A stretch of 64,000 bases of DNA from an uncultured Clostridia bacterium (GTDB lineage: Bacteria > Bacillota > Clostridia > Oscillospirales > Acutalibacteraceae), in contig CAJFPJ010000069.1 in the NCBI GenBank assembly GCA_904399395.1, positions 1 to 64,000 on the forward strand. The letters are read 5' to 3'. Positions 44,748 to 53,283 of the stretch are shown one piece after another (position 1 is the stretch's first letter; each line of letters starts with the position of its first letter). Below the pieces are notes generated by a model. That model had not been told where the DNA came from and did no database searches. It saw only the letters and a program-made list of their open reading frames with translations. Made by a program: the position numbers and the translations under genes.

Positions 44748-46052
44748 TCAGGAGAGCTTATACAGCATGGCTCCGTGAGGCGGAATCACAGCGGAAATTT
44801 TCTCCTCTGCGTCGCCCAGATCGGCTTTCTGCCACAGGTCGCGGAGCTTCTTTTTGCCGGAAAGCTCCAGTTCCTCAAAGGTTACGGAAACCTCCGCCTC
44901 TTCGTCCCCTATGTTGAAGAGGGCTGCGTATACACTGCCGTCCTCGTCCACAGATTTCCAAGCCGCTTTCTCATCCGTACGGTAAATCTGCTCCCCGCCG
45001 GAAGTATGATTCAGCACCCGCAGGACCTCCTCATTGGTGAGCAAATCCAGCGTCCACTGGTCGTTGTCACGCATTTCACCGCCCATAATTAGAGGCGAAC
45101 GGAAAATGCACCAAAGGGTCATCACGGTGCGCTGCTCATCCCGGGTGAAATATGTCCAGTGGCCCTTCCCATCGGTGGTGATGGAGATATGGCCGAATGG
45201 CAGCATATCGCAGTCCGGCCAGCATCCGGGGGAAACCTGCCGCTGCCAGACCTCGCAGCGCTCGAACATAGCTTTCAGGGATTTCCAGTTATCCCAGAAA
45301 TCACCCGTCATGCGCCACATGTTGGCGAATTTCCGCATATGCCAGGCCTTTTCGATTACAGCAGGGCCGGGGGAAAGGCTCAGCACCATATCCCTTCCGC
45401 TCTTATCGATAGCGTGGCGGATCATCTCGATTTCTTTTTCCGCTCCATAGGGATTCTGGGGATAGGCTTCCAGGTTGGCGATATCGTCTACCTTCACGAA
45501 ATCCACGCCCCAGGAAGCGTAAAGCGCAAAAATGGAGTCGTAATATTCCTGAGCGCCCGGCTTTCTGTAATCCACACCGTACATATCGGAATTCCATTTG
45601 CAGACGGAATTCGGGTGGGCAATGCGGTCACAGGTAATGCCATCTGTTCCCAGAACAGGCAGCTGGCGGTGCACAGCCAGGCGGGGAACGCCTCTCATGA
45701 TATGGATGCCGAAAAGCAGGCCCATATCGTGGATCTTATCCGCAATAGGCTTAAAGCCCTTCCCGCCTGCAGAGGAGGGGAAGCGATTTTCCGCCGGGAT
45801 CTGGCGGCCGTATTCATCCAGGGTAAGGGGCGCAAAGGGGATATAATCCCATCCCTCCTGCCCCGCTCTGGGCTCGGACCACTGGATATCGCACACCACA
45901 TACTTCCAGCCATAAGACTTCAGATGTTTTTCCATATATTCGGCGTTGGCGAGGAGCTGCTCCTCATTTACTGCAGGGCCGTAGCAGTCCCAGCTGTTCC
46001 AGCCCATGGGTGGGGTCAGGGCGACGCGGTCTTTTGCATACATGGATTTCAA
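44748..46052 (-). CDS. GH27 glycosidase, possible beta-L-arabinopyranosidase
   Basis: 434 residues, (beta/alpha)8 barrel plus C-terminal beta-sandwich. GH27 marks: TPPMGWNSWDCYG at 13-25, nucleophile D189 in FVKVDDI, acid/base D251 in WRMTGDFWDNW. The sugar-binding pair that is Asp-Asp in alpha-galactosidases (..DDCW) is D55-I56 (YVVCDIQW). As I recall, an Ile at this position marks a GH27 beta-L-arabinopyranosidase of Geobacillus, so L-arabinopyranose is a plausible substrate in this arabinose-rich setting; alpha-galactosidase remains possible. No signal peptide. ATG at 46052 after GAAAGGAG. Confidence 0.87.
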   Translation of the reverse strand: MKSMYAKDRVALTPPMGWNSWDCYGPAVNEEQLLANAEYMEKHLKSYGWKYVVCDIQWSEPRAGQEGWDYIPFAPLTLDEYGRQIPAENRFPSSAGGKGFKPIADKIHDMGLLFGIHIMRGVPRLAVHRQLPVLGTDGITCDRIAHPNSVCKWNSDMYGVDYRKPGAQEYYDSIFALYASWGVDFVKVDDIANLEAYPQNPYGAEKEIEMIRHAIDKSGRDMVLSLSPGPAVIEKAWHMRKFANMWRMTGDFWDNWKSLKAMFERCEVWQRQVSPGCWPDCDMLPFGHISITTDGKGHWTYFTRDEQRTVMTLWCIFRSPLIMGGEMRDNDQWTLDLLTNEEVLRVLNHTSGGEQIYRTDEKAAWKSVDEDGSVYAALFNIGDEEAEVSVTFEELELSGKKKLRDLWQKADLGDAEEKISAVIPPHGAMLYKLS

Positions 46053-46078
46053 CTCTCCTTTCGAAGCCCTTCCAACAT

Positions 46079-46093
46079 AAGAAAGCGCTTCTC
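46079..46093 (-). promoter_or_regulatory. Operator-like palindrome upstream of GH27
   Basis: AAGAAAGCGCTTCTC has an AAGCGCTT core, as in LacI-family and CcpA (cre) sites. It is 27 bases before the GH27 start. The outer bases match the cre consensus poorly, so the regulator is uncertain. Confidence 0.4.
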
Positions 46094-46340
46094 AAAAAAT
46101 TTGCGGTCTGATTTCCGCTGTTTACGGCCAGACGGAGGCCAATAGATTTCCTTACCGCCATTATAATACAATCCCGTGCCCTATTCAACCGCTATTTCAA
46201 GCAGCGGTACCGAGACTATGTGCTACACAGAGAAAAGTATGCTATACTGGTAAAAACCAATCACAGCAGCTCTCGATTCTTCCTCAGGCAAAACCTTTTA
46301 CATCCCTTCACTTCCCTATAACCGAAAGGAGACTATCGTG

Positions 46341-46901
46341 ATGAAACATTCGGGGACATCCTCTATAGAAACAGAGCGCCTGTTGCTGCGCCCCTTCCGG
46401 GTGTCGGACGCAGAGGCCATGTATAGGAACTGGGCCTCCAGCCCGGAAGTCACAAAATTTCTCACCTGGCCCGTCCACTCTTCTCCAGAAGCCACGGCGG
46501 AGCTACTAAAGCAATGGGAAGCGGGTTATGAAGACCCGGCCCAGTACCTCTGGTGTATCGAATGGAAAAAAAGCAGAGAAGCCATCGGCAGCCTGAGCGT
46601 TGTGCATATAGATGAAAATATCCGCTCCATGGAGATCGGCTACTGCATCGGCAAGAACTATTGGCATCAGGGTATAATGAGTGAGGCTTTTCGGGCGGTG
46701 ATCGCCTATCTTTTTGCAAACACGGACTGCAACCGCATATGCGCCAAGCACGATGTGAACAATCCCAACTCCGGCAAGGTCATGCAGAAATGCGGCCTTT
46801 CCTATGAAGGAACTCTCCGGCAGGCAGGCCGGAACAACACCGGCATATGTGATCTTTCCGTTTATGCCATTCTTCGGCGGCAATTTGCAAAGGAAAACTG
46901 A
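46341..46901 (+). CDS. GNAT-family N-acetyltransferase (RimJ/RimL type)
   Basis: 186 residues. Transfers acetyl from acetyl-CoA to an amine of a protein or small molecule. Typical opening ETERLLLRPFRVSDAEAMYRNW, a central IGYCIGKNYWHQGIMSEAFRAVIAYLF containing the CoA loop (Q/R-x-x-G-x-G/A replaced by HQGIMSEA), and HDVNNPNSGKVMQKCGLSYEGTLR near the end. GTG at 46338 and ATG at 46341 are adjacent; AAAGGAG fits both. Substrate unknown; convergent with the Crp-like gene. Confidence 0.9.
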   Translation: MKHSGTSSIETERLLLRPFRVSDAEAMYRNWASSPEVTKFLTWPVHSSPEATAELLKQWEAGYEDPAQYLWCIEWKKSREAIGSLSVVHIDENIRSMEIGYCIGKNYWHQGIMSEAFRAVIAYLFANTDCNRICAKHDVNNPNSGKVMQKCGLSYEGTLRQAGRNNTGICDLSVYAILRRQFAKEN

Positions 46902-46969
46902 AAAAATAGGAAAGTTCTCTAAAAAAAGAGCAGCAGACGTATATTCCGCCGCGAAAGAAGCCATTGAGG

Positions 46970-47677
46970 TCATTCAAAGCGCATTGCCTCTGAAAATAAG
47001 GGAGGGGACCGAAGCAGGGCCGTTTTTTCCAGACGCAGAACTGTGTAGGTATTTTTCTCGATCTGCAGGAGCCCTTCCCCTTCCATGCGGGAAAGCTCCC
47101 GGCAGAGAGCGCTGCGGTTAACGCCCAGGAATCGGGAAAGTTCCGTCCTGTTTAAGGGAGAAAAGAGCTTTATATCCTCCGGGGTTTTCATCAGCCCCCG
47201 CAGATAAAGCCATATTCGTTCCCGCAGAGACTTTCGGGAAAGGATATTGAGTTTTTCCATCACAATACGGTTCTTAAGAACAGCCGCAGCCCAAAAATTC
47301 TCCATAAGCTTCTGCCTTGCCCTTTCACAGCTTGAAACAGGCAGAAGCAGCCGCTCCCACGGAATAAAAAGAAGGCGTGTGTGCCGGGCGGCCCGGCAGC
47401 TTACATCGCTGCCTTTAGGCGCCGGATAAAGAAAGGATACACCCCAAGGGGAATCCAGTCGAAGCTCCAGATGGAGGAAATTTTTCCCAAATACATCCTC
47501 CTTTTCCACGAAGGCTTGCCCGGAAAGGAGAAGCCCAAGAGCAGCGAGCTGATCCCCTTGCAGCAATAAGTATTCCCCCTTTTCATATTCCCTGCTGTAT
47601 GCCCCCAGTTCTTCCAGCAGCAGCCACACTTCTTCCTGAGAGATCCCCTGAAAAACAGGATGCAGCATACCCGTCAT
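46970..47677 (-). CDS. Crp/Fnr-family transcription regulator
   Basis: 235 residues. N-terminal cyclic-nucleotide-like beta-barrel (GEYLLLQGDQLAALGLLLSGQAFVEKEDVFG), dimer helix, and C-terminal winged HTH (LNRTELSRFLGVNRSALCRELSRMEGEGLLQI). The residues that bind cAMP phosphate in Crp are not conserved, and there is no N-terminal Cys cluster as in Fnr, so the ligand is unknown. Start at 47677 or three codons later; AAAGGCGG precedes. Lies between a GNAT gene and, divergently, the antiporter gene. Confidence 0.9.
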   Translation of the reverse strand: MTGMLHPVFQGISQEEVWLLLEELGAYSREYEKGEYLLLQGDQLAALGLLLSGQAFVEKEDVFGKNFLHLELRLDSPWGVSFLYPAPKGSDVSCRAARHTRLLFIPWERLLLPVSSCERARQKLMENFWAAAVLKNRIVMEKLNILSRKSLRERIWLYLRGLMKTPEDIKLFSPLNRTELSRFLGVNRSALCRELSRMEGEGLLQIEKNTYTVLRLEKTALLRSPPLFSEAMRFE

Positions 47678-47753
47678 TCCGCCTTTCTTTCTGGTATTTC
47701 AATCATTTTTCTCCATTTTTGCCCATGGGTATGGAGATTTCTTTATCAAATAG

Positions 47754-47790
47754 TATATACAAAACCTGTTGCTGCAGCAACAGGTTTTTT
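47754..47790 (+). promoter_or_regulatory. -10-like element followed by a perfect terminator-like palindrome ahead of the antiporter
   Basis: TATATA at 47754-47759 is followed at once by AAAACCTGTTGCTG (47761-47774) and its exact inverse CAGCAACAGGTTTT (47775-47788), then TT. No plus-strand gene lies upstream to be terminated, so it could be a leader attenuator or an operator in the 344-base gap between the Crp-like gene and the antiporter. The remaining leader has a short stem TTTTCCGT/ACGGAAAA near 47937-47957 and no riboswitch I can identify. Confidence 0.45.
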
Positions 47791-48021
47791 GATCTCCAAG
47801 TGCTACACTTATGAAGAAATTATTACGAAACATACTTCCACATCAAAGTCTCCACTCCCTTTAGGATAAGGCTGCCCGGTGTATCACCGGCACAGAGTGC
47901 ACAGACATAAGGTGGAATATCTTCTGGAAGGAAAATTTTCCGTGCGGCTACGGAAAAAGGAAGGACAGGCTCAGCAGAACCTCGTCTCTCCCTTCCTGAA
48001 ATCAGAGGCGGGGGAACAAAT

Positions 48022-49263
48022 ATGGAAACAATCGAAATTTTCAAGCAGCTTGCCATCATCATAGTGGCAGCCAAGTGTTTCGGCCTTCTGGCCGGGAAGC
48101 TCCATGCGCCCCAGGTAGTGGGCGAAATCATCGCAGGGCTTGTCATCGGCCCCAGCGTGCTGAATCTTGTAGCCCAAAATGATTTTCTCACCAGGATGGC
48201 GGAGATCGGCGTAGTGCTCCTCATGTTCCTGGCAGGCCTGGAAACGGACATCAAGGATCTTCTCAAAACAGGCCCCATTGCTTTCGCTGTGGCCTGCGTG
48301 GGGGTGGCGGTGCCCCTTCTCGGCGGTTATGTGCTTTACAGCTGCTTTTACGGCTGGGAAGCCGTGGGCACCGATGGATTCTATAAAGCTGTGTTTATGG
48401 GCGTCATCATAACCGCCACCTCCGTAAGCATCACTGTGCAGACTCTGCGGGAGCTGGGGCACTTAAAGGGACGGGTGGGAACCACCATTGTCAGCGCGGC
48501 CATCATAGACGATGTGCTCGGCATCATTGTGCTCACCTTTGTGATCGGCTTCAAGAGCCCGGATTCCCAGCCCATGATGGTAGTGGTAAACACAATTCTC
48601 TTCTTCCTTGTGAGCGCTGCTCTGGGGGCGGTGTTCTATTTCTTCTTCAAATTCATGAGCCGCCGGTATCCTCATCACCGCCGGACGCCCATCTATGGGC
48701 TGGCTCTCTGCTTTTTTCTGGCCTATATCGCCGAAAAATTCTTCGGCATCGCAGATATCACCGGCGCGTATCTGGCGGGTATCATCCTCTGCAGCGTGCA
48801 AGATTCCGACTACATCGCCCGCAAGATGGATGTGAGCTCCTATATGCTCTTCGGCCCCATCTTTTTCGCCAGCATCGGCCTCAAAACAGAGATCAACGGT
48901 GTAACGCCCGCCATCCTCCTGTTTTCAGTGGCCTTCATCGTTGTGGCCCTTTTGGGCAAAATCATCGGCTGCGGCCTAATGGCTAAGCTCTGCCGCTTCA
49001 GCAGCAAAGACTCTCTGAAGGTAGGCGTAGGAATGATGACCCGAGGCGAAGTGGCCCTCATTGTATCCCAGAAGGGCCTTGCTGTAGGGTTACTGGATTC
49101 CGTCTATTTTACTTCCGTCATCCTTCTGATCATGATCTCTTCCATAGCTACACCTATTTTTCTCAAGCTTCTGTATAAGGGGGAGACGCCCAGTGACGGC
49201 CCCGCTTCAGATGCACCCGTGCCCCAGTCTAATACGCCGAATCCGGCAGCCGGAAAAGCATAA
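48022..49263 (+). CDS. Cation:proton antiporter (CPA2 family)
   Basis: 413 residues with about 12 membrane helices. Exchanges Na+ or K+ for protons. Family marks: VVGEIIAGLVIGPSVL near 32-47, VVLLMFLAGLETDIKDL, the ion-binding Asp pair in SAAIIDDVLGIIVL, ITGAYLAGIIL and TRGEVALIVSQKGL. A short Pro/Ala-rich tail follows the last helix; there is no TrkA-N domain. Start ATG follows GGCGGGGGAA. Terminator at 49333. Confidence 0.92.
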   Translation: METIEIFKQLAIIIVAAKCFGLLAGKLHAPQVVGEIIAGLVIGPSVLNLVAQNDFLTRMAEIGVVLLMFLAGLETDIKDLLKTGPIAFAVACVGVAVPLLGGYVLYSCFYGWEAVGTDGFYKAVFMGVIITATSVSITVQTLRELGHLKGRVGTTIVSAAIIDDVLGIIVLTFVIGFKSPDSQPMMVVVNTILFFLVSAALGAVFYFFFKFMSRRYPHHRRTPIYGLALCFFLAYIAEKFFGIADITGAYLAGIILCSVQDSDYIARKMDVSSYMLFGPIFFASIGLKTEINGVTPAILLFSVAFIVVALLGKIIGCGLMAKLCRFSSKDSLKVGVGMMTRGEVALIVSQKGLAVGLLDSVYFTSVILLIMISSIATPIFLKLLYKGETPSDGPASDAPVPQSNTPNPAAGKA

Positions 49264-49332
49264 CAAAACCGGGTGCAAATAAAGCATCGACCGTATGCCG
49301 ATGGTTTCGCCGCCATGTCAGAATATGCCAAC

Positions 49333-49371
49333 AAAAAAGACCTGCATGCAGCTTTGCATGCAGGTCTTTTT
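49333..49371. terminator. Bidirectional terminator between antiporter and GH35 gene
   Basis: AAAAGACCTGCATGCA pairs perfectly with TGCATGCAGGTCTTTT over GCTT, with A- and T-runs on the two sides. Confidence 0.92.
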
Positions 49372-49497
49372 GCTGTTATTGGGATTTGCAGAGAGCCCAT
49401 AGCCGGGAAAATCTCCCGGTGGTAATCGCAATTTTCCGCTTCTTCGACCCTTTTTCCGAATCCATACCGGCGGACTGTGAAGTATTCATGCCGTGCT

Positions 49498-51249
49498 TTA
49501 CTCCAGCAATGGCTCCTTTTCCAGGGAAACAGTTTCAGGAGTTTTTCCCTCGGATTCAAAGAGAATCAGCTCGTTCTCCCCTTCCTTCAGAAGAGGAGCC
49601 GGAATATACAGGCGCTTCTGAGGCCCTTTCTCCCAAAAGCGGCCCAAGTTAAAGCCATTCAGCACCGCAAAACCCTTGCCCCAGTCGGTGAAGTCCAGGA
49701 AGGTGTCGCAGGCGTCTCCCTTTTCCACCTGAAAGTGGAACCGGTAGAAGGCAGGTTCCCCGGATTTCCAGCCCTTTGAAAAATCCAGCTTTTCCAGATT
49801 ATCCATAGGAAGGGGGAACATTTCCCAGCCGAACTGATGCCGGGCGTTCAGCAGCACGCCGCCCGCTATGCCCTTTTTCTGGCTTTCGATGCGGGGCCCG
49901 AAATTCACGCGGCCCATGTTCTCCGTCAGGATGGAAAGCGAACTATCCTCTGCACAGAAAAGATCCGTTTCCCGCTCCTCCAGAAGCTCTCTGTCATAGA
50001 AAGTCGTTACTGGCTCCCCACCGAAAAAGACCTGAGCTCTGTCACCAGCACCCAGCAGCTTGATTTTTTCAATCCGATCCCCTTTTGAGAGAACCGTCCG
50101 ATAGAGCACATAGCCCCAGTTCTGATCCAGTTCCTCCATGGAAAGGGGCCAGGGATTCCTCACAGAAGTACTCAGCGCACCCAGAGAGGCGAAAAGCCCC
50201 ACCTTTTCCTCACACTGCAGCTTTCCATAAGCCCTTCTGCGGATAACCGTAGAGAATTCCACTTCCGGCACAGGCGCGTATTTCCGGATGATCTCTTGAA
50301 AAGCCCTATATTTGGGTGTCAACTCCCCATCCTCTGAAAGGACGGCGTCGTAGTCATAGGAGGTTACATCCGGCGTGAGTTCGTCGTAGTAGTTGGAGCC
50401 GTTCATGAATCCGAAATTTGTGCCGCCGTGGAACATGTAGATATTCACGTTCCCCAGCCGCAGAAGATCCTCAAAATCCTTTTTATTCTCTTCCAGATCA
50501 GAGGTGCTGTGCTTCCCGCAGCCCCAGTGGTCAAACCAGCCCACCCAGAATTCCATACACATCAGAGGGCCTTTTGTGTGGCGGGAAAGAATTCCAAACC
50601 GCTCCTCTGTGCGGGAGCCAAAATTGGCTGTGGGGTGCACGTCCGGCAGGGTTCCACTTCTGAGAGCGTCGTCCCATGCGCCATCGGAGGTGACAAAGGG
50701 CACCTCCACCCCGTTTTTCTCCATCATTTTCTTCAAGGCCCGCAGGTAGTCCTTATCATTGCCGTAGGAACCGTATTCATTTTCAATCTGGAAAAGAATC
50801 ACCGGCCCCCCTCTGGTGATCTGCAGGGGCGCAAGCTCCCGAAAGAGCCTCTCATAATATTCCTCTACCGCCTTCAAATACCCGGGGTGCGAGGTGCGCA
50901 GCCGCAGACCGGGCTCCTTCATAAGCCACGGCGGGAAACCGCCCCACTCCCATTCTGCACAAATATAGGGCGCTGGCCGAAGGATGGCTTTCAACCCCAG
51001 TTCCCCCGCAATGGAAACAAATTTTGCCACATCCAGCATGCCGGAAAAGCAAAATTCCCCTTTGCGAGGCTCATGCAGGTTCCAAGGGATATAAGTCTCC
51101 ACTGTGTTGCAGCCCATGGCCTTGAGCTTTTCCAGCCTGTCCCTCCAATATTCCGGCACCACCCGGAAATAATGAATGCTCCCGGAAATAATCTGAAAGG
51201 GATTGCCATCCAGCCAAAAGGAGCCTTCCTTGATTTCAAAATTTCCCAT
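49498..51249 (-). CDS. GH35 beta-galactosidase
   Basis: 583 residues. Retaining exo-galactosidase: acid/base E158 in QIENEYGSYG, nucleophile E233 in CMEFWVGWFDHWG, preceded by the family block YIPWNLHEPRKGEF and RPAPYICAEWEWGG. C-terminal jelly-roll domains include FLDFTDWGKGFAVLNGFNLGRFWEKGPQKRLYIPAPLL, a typical GH35 ending. Family members release galactose from beta-1,3/1,6- or 1,4-galactans. No signal peptide. Start ATG at 51249 after AAAGGAG; the frame is open 44 codons further but carries no family sequence. Confidence 0.93.
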   Translation of the reverse strand: MGNFEIKEGSFWLDGNPFQIISGSIHYFRVVPEYWRDRLEKLKAMGCNTVETYIPWNLHEPRKGEFCFSGMLDVAKFVSIAGELGLKAILRPAPYICAEWEWGGFPPWLMKEPGLRLRTSHPGYLKAVEEYYERLFRELAPLQITRGGPVILFQIENEYGSYGNDKDYLRALKKMMEKNGVEVPFVTSDGAWDDALRSGTLPDVHPTANFGSRTEERFGILSRHTKGPLMCMEFWVGWFDHWGCGKHSTSDLEENKKDFEDLLRLGNVNIYMFHGGTNFGFMNGSNYYDELTPDVTSYDYDAVLSEDGELTPKYRAFQEIIRKYAPVPEVEFSTVIRRRAYGKLQCEEKVGLFASLGALSTSVRNPWPLSMEELDQNWGYVLYRTVLSKGDRIEKIKLLGAGDRAQVFFGGEPVTTFYDRELLEERETDLFCAEDSSLSILTENMGRVNFGPRIESQKKGIAGGVLLNARHQFGWEMFPLPMDNLEKLDFSKGWKSGEPAFYRFHFQVEKGDACDTFLDFTDWGKGFAVLNGFNLGRFWEKGPQKRLYIPAPLLKEGENELILFESEGKTPETVSLEKEPLLE

Positions 51250-51477
51250 GCCTATCATCTCCTTTACTTCAGTATCCGCATTGGGCCGCTTCCCGCTATT
51301 TTCCCTTTCTTCGGCTTCTTCGCAGCCGGAGACCGCCCGCGGGCAAAGCATTCCCCCTTTTGCATTGGTTAAGTATACCACAGGGAGAGCCGTGAAAAAA
51401 TGGCTTTTTGTAAACAGACTACCAGAAAAAGTCCACCTTTTCCTGGGCTGTTCCCTTATATTCTATAACCCCCGACA

Positions 51478-51517
51478 CACAGCAGAGGGCGGCTTCTTTA
51501 AGCCGCCCTCTGCTGTG
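51478..51517. other. Strong hairpin between GntR gene and GH35 gene
   Basis: CACAGCAGAGGGCGGCTT pairs exactly with AAGCCGCCCTCTGCTGTG over a 4-base loop. No real T-run on either side, but its position after the GntR stop (minus strand) suggests a transcript end. Confidence 0.6.
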
Positions 51518-51613
51518 CTCTATTCGAATATTCTCGAACTTCCCCCTCGGATTCCTTTAGAATATAAAATTACTTTGCACTTTAGCTTACCTGCACTGCA
51601 CCAGCGGCCTTTT

Positions 51614-52306
51614 TCATCCCTTATTCAGCATGGACACCCAGCCGTCGAAGCTTTCCAGAACGGCCTGCTGCAGCATCTTTGGATCGTGGGCCAGGAAAGC
51701 CTGCAGTATCTTTTCATGATCCGCCACAGCTCTTTGGGGAATTTCCTTCATGGATTCCCCGATGGAAACTTGAAACAGCTGCATGATGGTGCGCCCGATC
51801 CGAATGATAAAGGGGTTATGCGTAGCATCCAATATGGCATGGTGAAAGGCCATATCACTCTCTGCAGTCTGCGTGCCGCTTTCCACTTCAGAGCAGAACC
51901 GGCTGTGAACCTCCTGTATGCGGGAAATATCCTCGTCCGTGGCCTTTTCCAATGCCAGAAGGGTATAACTGGGCTCAAACATCCTACGCAGTTCCAGAAT
52001 GTCCGAAACGCTTCCATCGTCTATAAGCAGCTGATACACCAGCGGATTCACGCTTGTTTCAGCAATTTTTTTGGCGATATATGTGCCTTCCCCCTGACGG
52101 GTTTCCACTACGCCCAGAACCTCCAGCATTTTGATGGCTTCGCGGACACTGGATTTCCCCACCCCAAGGCTCTCGCACAGCTCCGTCTCAGTTGGAAGGC
52201 GATCACCTGGCTTTAATGTCTTTTGAATAAGCACTTCTTTAATACTTTCCATCACCATCTTGGAAAGGCTCTTATTCCGCACCGGCTTAAAAATTTCTTT
52301 ACCCAT
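51614..52306 (-). CDS. GntR/FCD-family regulator, copy 1
   Basis: 230 residues. Winged helix 10-75 (PGDRLPTETELCESLGVGKS, SVREAIKMLEVLGVVET, QGEGTYI) and a helical FCD effector domain with the metal-site pattern D-x(3)-H (ESDMAFHHAILDATHNPF) and a later His (VADHEKILQAF). FCD regulators usually sense organic acids or sugar acids. Start at 52306 after GGGAGGG. Close paralogue of the divergent copy 2: the recognition helix and following region (from CESLG to VVET) are the same in both. Confidence 0.92.
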   Translation of the reverse strand: MGKEIFKPVRNKSLSKMVMESIKEVLIQKTLKPGDRLPTETELCESLGVGKSSVREAIKMLEVLGVVETRQGEGTYIAKKIAETSVNPLVYQLLIDDGSVSDILELRRMFEPSYTLLALEKATDEDISRIQEVHSRFCSEVESGTQTAESDMAFHHAILDATHNPFIIRIGRTIMQLFQVSIGESMKEIPQRAVADHEKILQAFLAHDPKMLQQAVLESFDGWVSMLNKG

Positions 52307-52345
52307 ATACTTTCCCTCCCAACTACAGATTTTCTGTTTTCCATA

Positions 52346-52375
52346 ATTATAGCAATTCCCCTTTATGAAAAACAA
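52346..52375 (-). promoter_or_regulatory. Promoter of GntR copy 1
   Basis: On the minus strand TTGTTT (52375-52370), 18 bases, TATAAT (52351-52346). Start of transcription falls about 35 bases before the ATG. Confidence 0.55.
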
Positions 52376-52471
52376 TGGATTTTTACAATTCTTTGCAAAT
52401 CCTTTCTGATTGCATGTTCTGCATCTTGTATCTCTAAAAAGAATCCATAAAAAATAAATAATTTATGCATA

Positions 52472-52500
52472 TTGACATCTACATATCAGCATATTATAAT
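52472..52500 (+). promoter_or_regulatory. Consensus promoter of GntR copy 2 and the ABC/GH30 operon
   Basis: TTGACA at 52472-52477 and TATAAT at 52495-52500 with exactly 17 bases: a perfect sigma-A promoter. ATGTCATCAGATGAA right at the expected start site may be an operator; a promoter this strong fits repressor control. Confidence 0.85.
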
Positions 52501-52545
52501 GTGAGCATGTCATCAGATGAATTTATCAGGAAAGGGCTTTTACCT

Positions 52546-53283
52546 ATGAAAAATCATGCTCTGCCTTTCACCCCCATCAAAACCACAAACATTTCCAAAT
52601 TGGTTATGGAAAGCATCAAACAGGCTCTTCTGCGCCGGAGCCTGCAGCCAGGTGACCGGCTGCCTTCAGAAACCGAATTGTGCGAAAGCCTTGGGGTGGG
52701 GAAATCCAGTGTCCGCGAAGCCATCAAAATGCTGGAGGTTCTGGGCGTGGTGGAGACTCACCAGGGGGAGGGTACTTACATATCTGAAAAAATTCCTGAA
52801 AACAGCCTTAATCCCCTTGTATTTCAACTTCTTATCGACTATGGGAACCACGCCGATATTCTGGAGCTGCGCCGTATTTTTGAACCGGCCTACACCAAAC
52901 TTGCTATGGAAAACGCCAAAGAAGAGGATATCCGGCGCCTTTTCCTTCTCTGTGATCGCTTTGAATCTAAAATATCCCAGGGCTGCCAGGAGGCGGAGGA
53001 CGACCTGGCCTTTCATTACGCCATTCTTGAGGCCACCCATAATCCCTTTGTGATCCGGATCGGCAAAACCATTTTGCAGCTATTTCAGGCCTCCATAGGG
53101 GAATCCATGCGCACGATTCCCCTGCAGGCCCTATCGGATCACAGGCGGATTTTGCAGGCCTTTATAAAAAAGGACGAGCAGGAACTGATATGCGCCGTGG
53201 AAAACAGCTTTCAGGGATGGGCCTCTGTCATGGCCAGGGAAGCCTGTGACCCCGGCCATAAAAAGGAGGAGGAATTTTTATGA
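52546..53283 (+). CDS. GntR/FCD-family regulator, copy 2 (operon-linked)
   Basis: 245 residues. Same layout as copy 1: winged helix at about 18-85 and FCD domain with DDLAFHYAILEATHNPF and a later SDHRRILQAF. It begins an operon: its TGA overlaps the ATG of the permease gene (ATGA), so translation is coupled and the regulator is made with the transporter it presumably controls. The ATG at 52546 follows GAAAGG; upstream in-frame codons are excluded. Confidence 0.92.
   Translation: MKNHALPFTPIKTTNISKLVMESIKQALLRRSLQPGDRLPSETELCESLGVGKSSVREAIKMLEVLGVVETHQGEGTYISEKIPENSLNPLVFQLLIDYGNHADILELRRIFEPAYTKLAMENAKEEDIRRLFLLCDRFESKISQGCQEAEDDLAFHYAILEATHNPFVIRIGKTILQLFQASIGESMRTIPLQALSDHRRILQAFIKKDEQELICAVENSFQGWASVMAREACDPGHKKEEEFL

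Noticed and set aside
47790-48021. c-di-AMP (ydaO-type) riboswitch before the antiporter
   Set aside because: The leader lacks the conserved core and multi-helix layout of that class as I know it.
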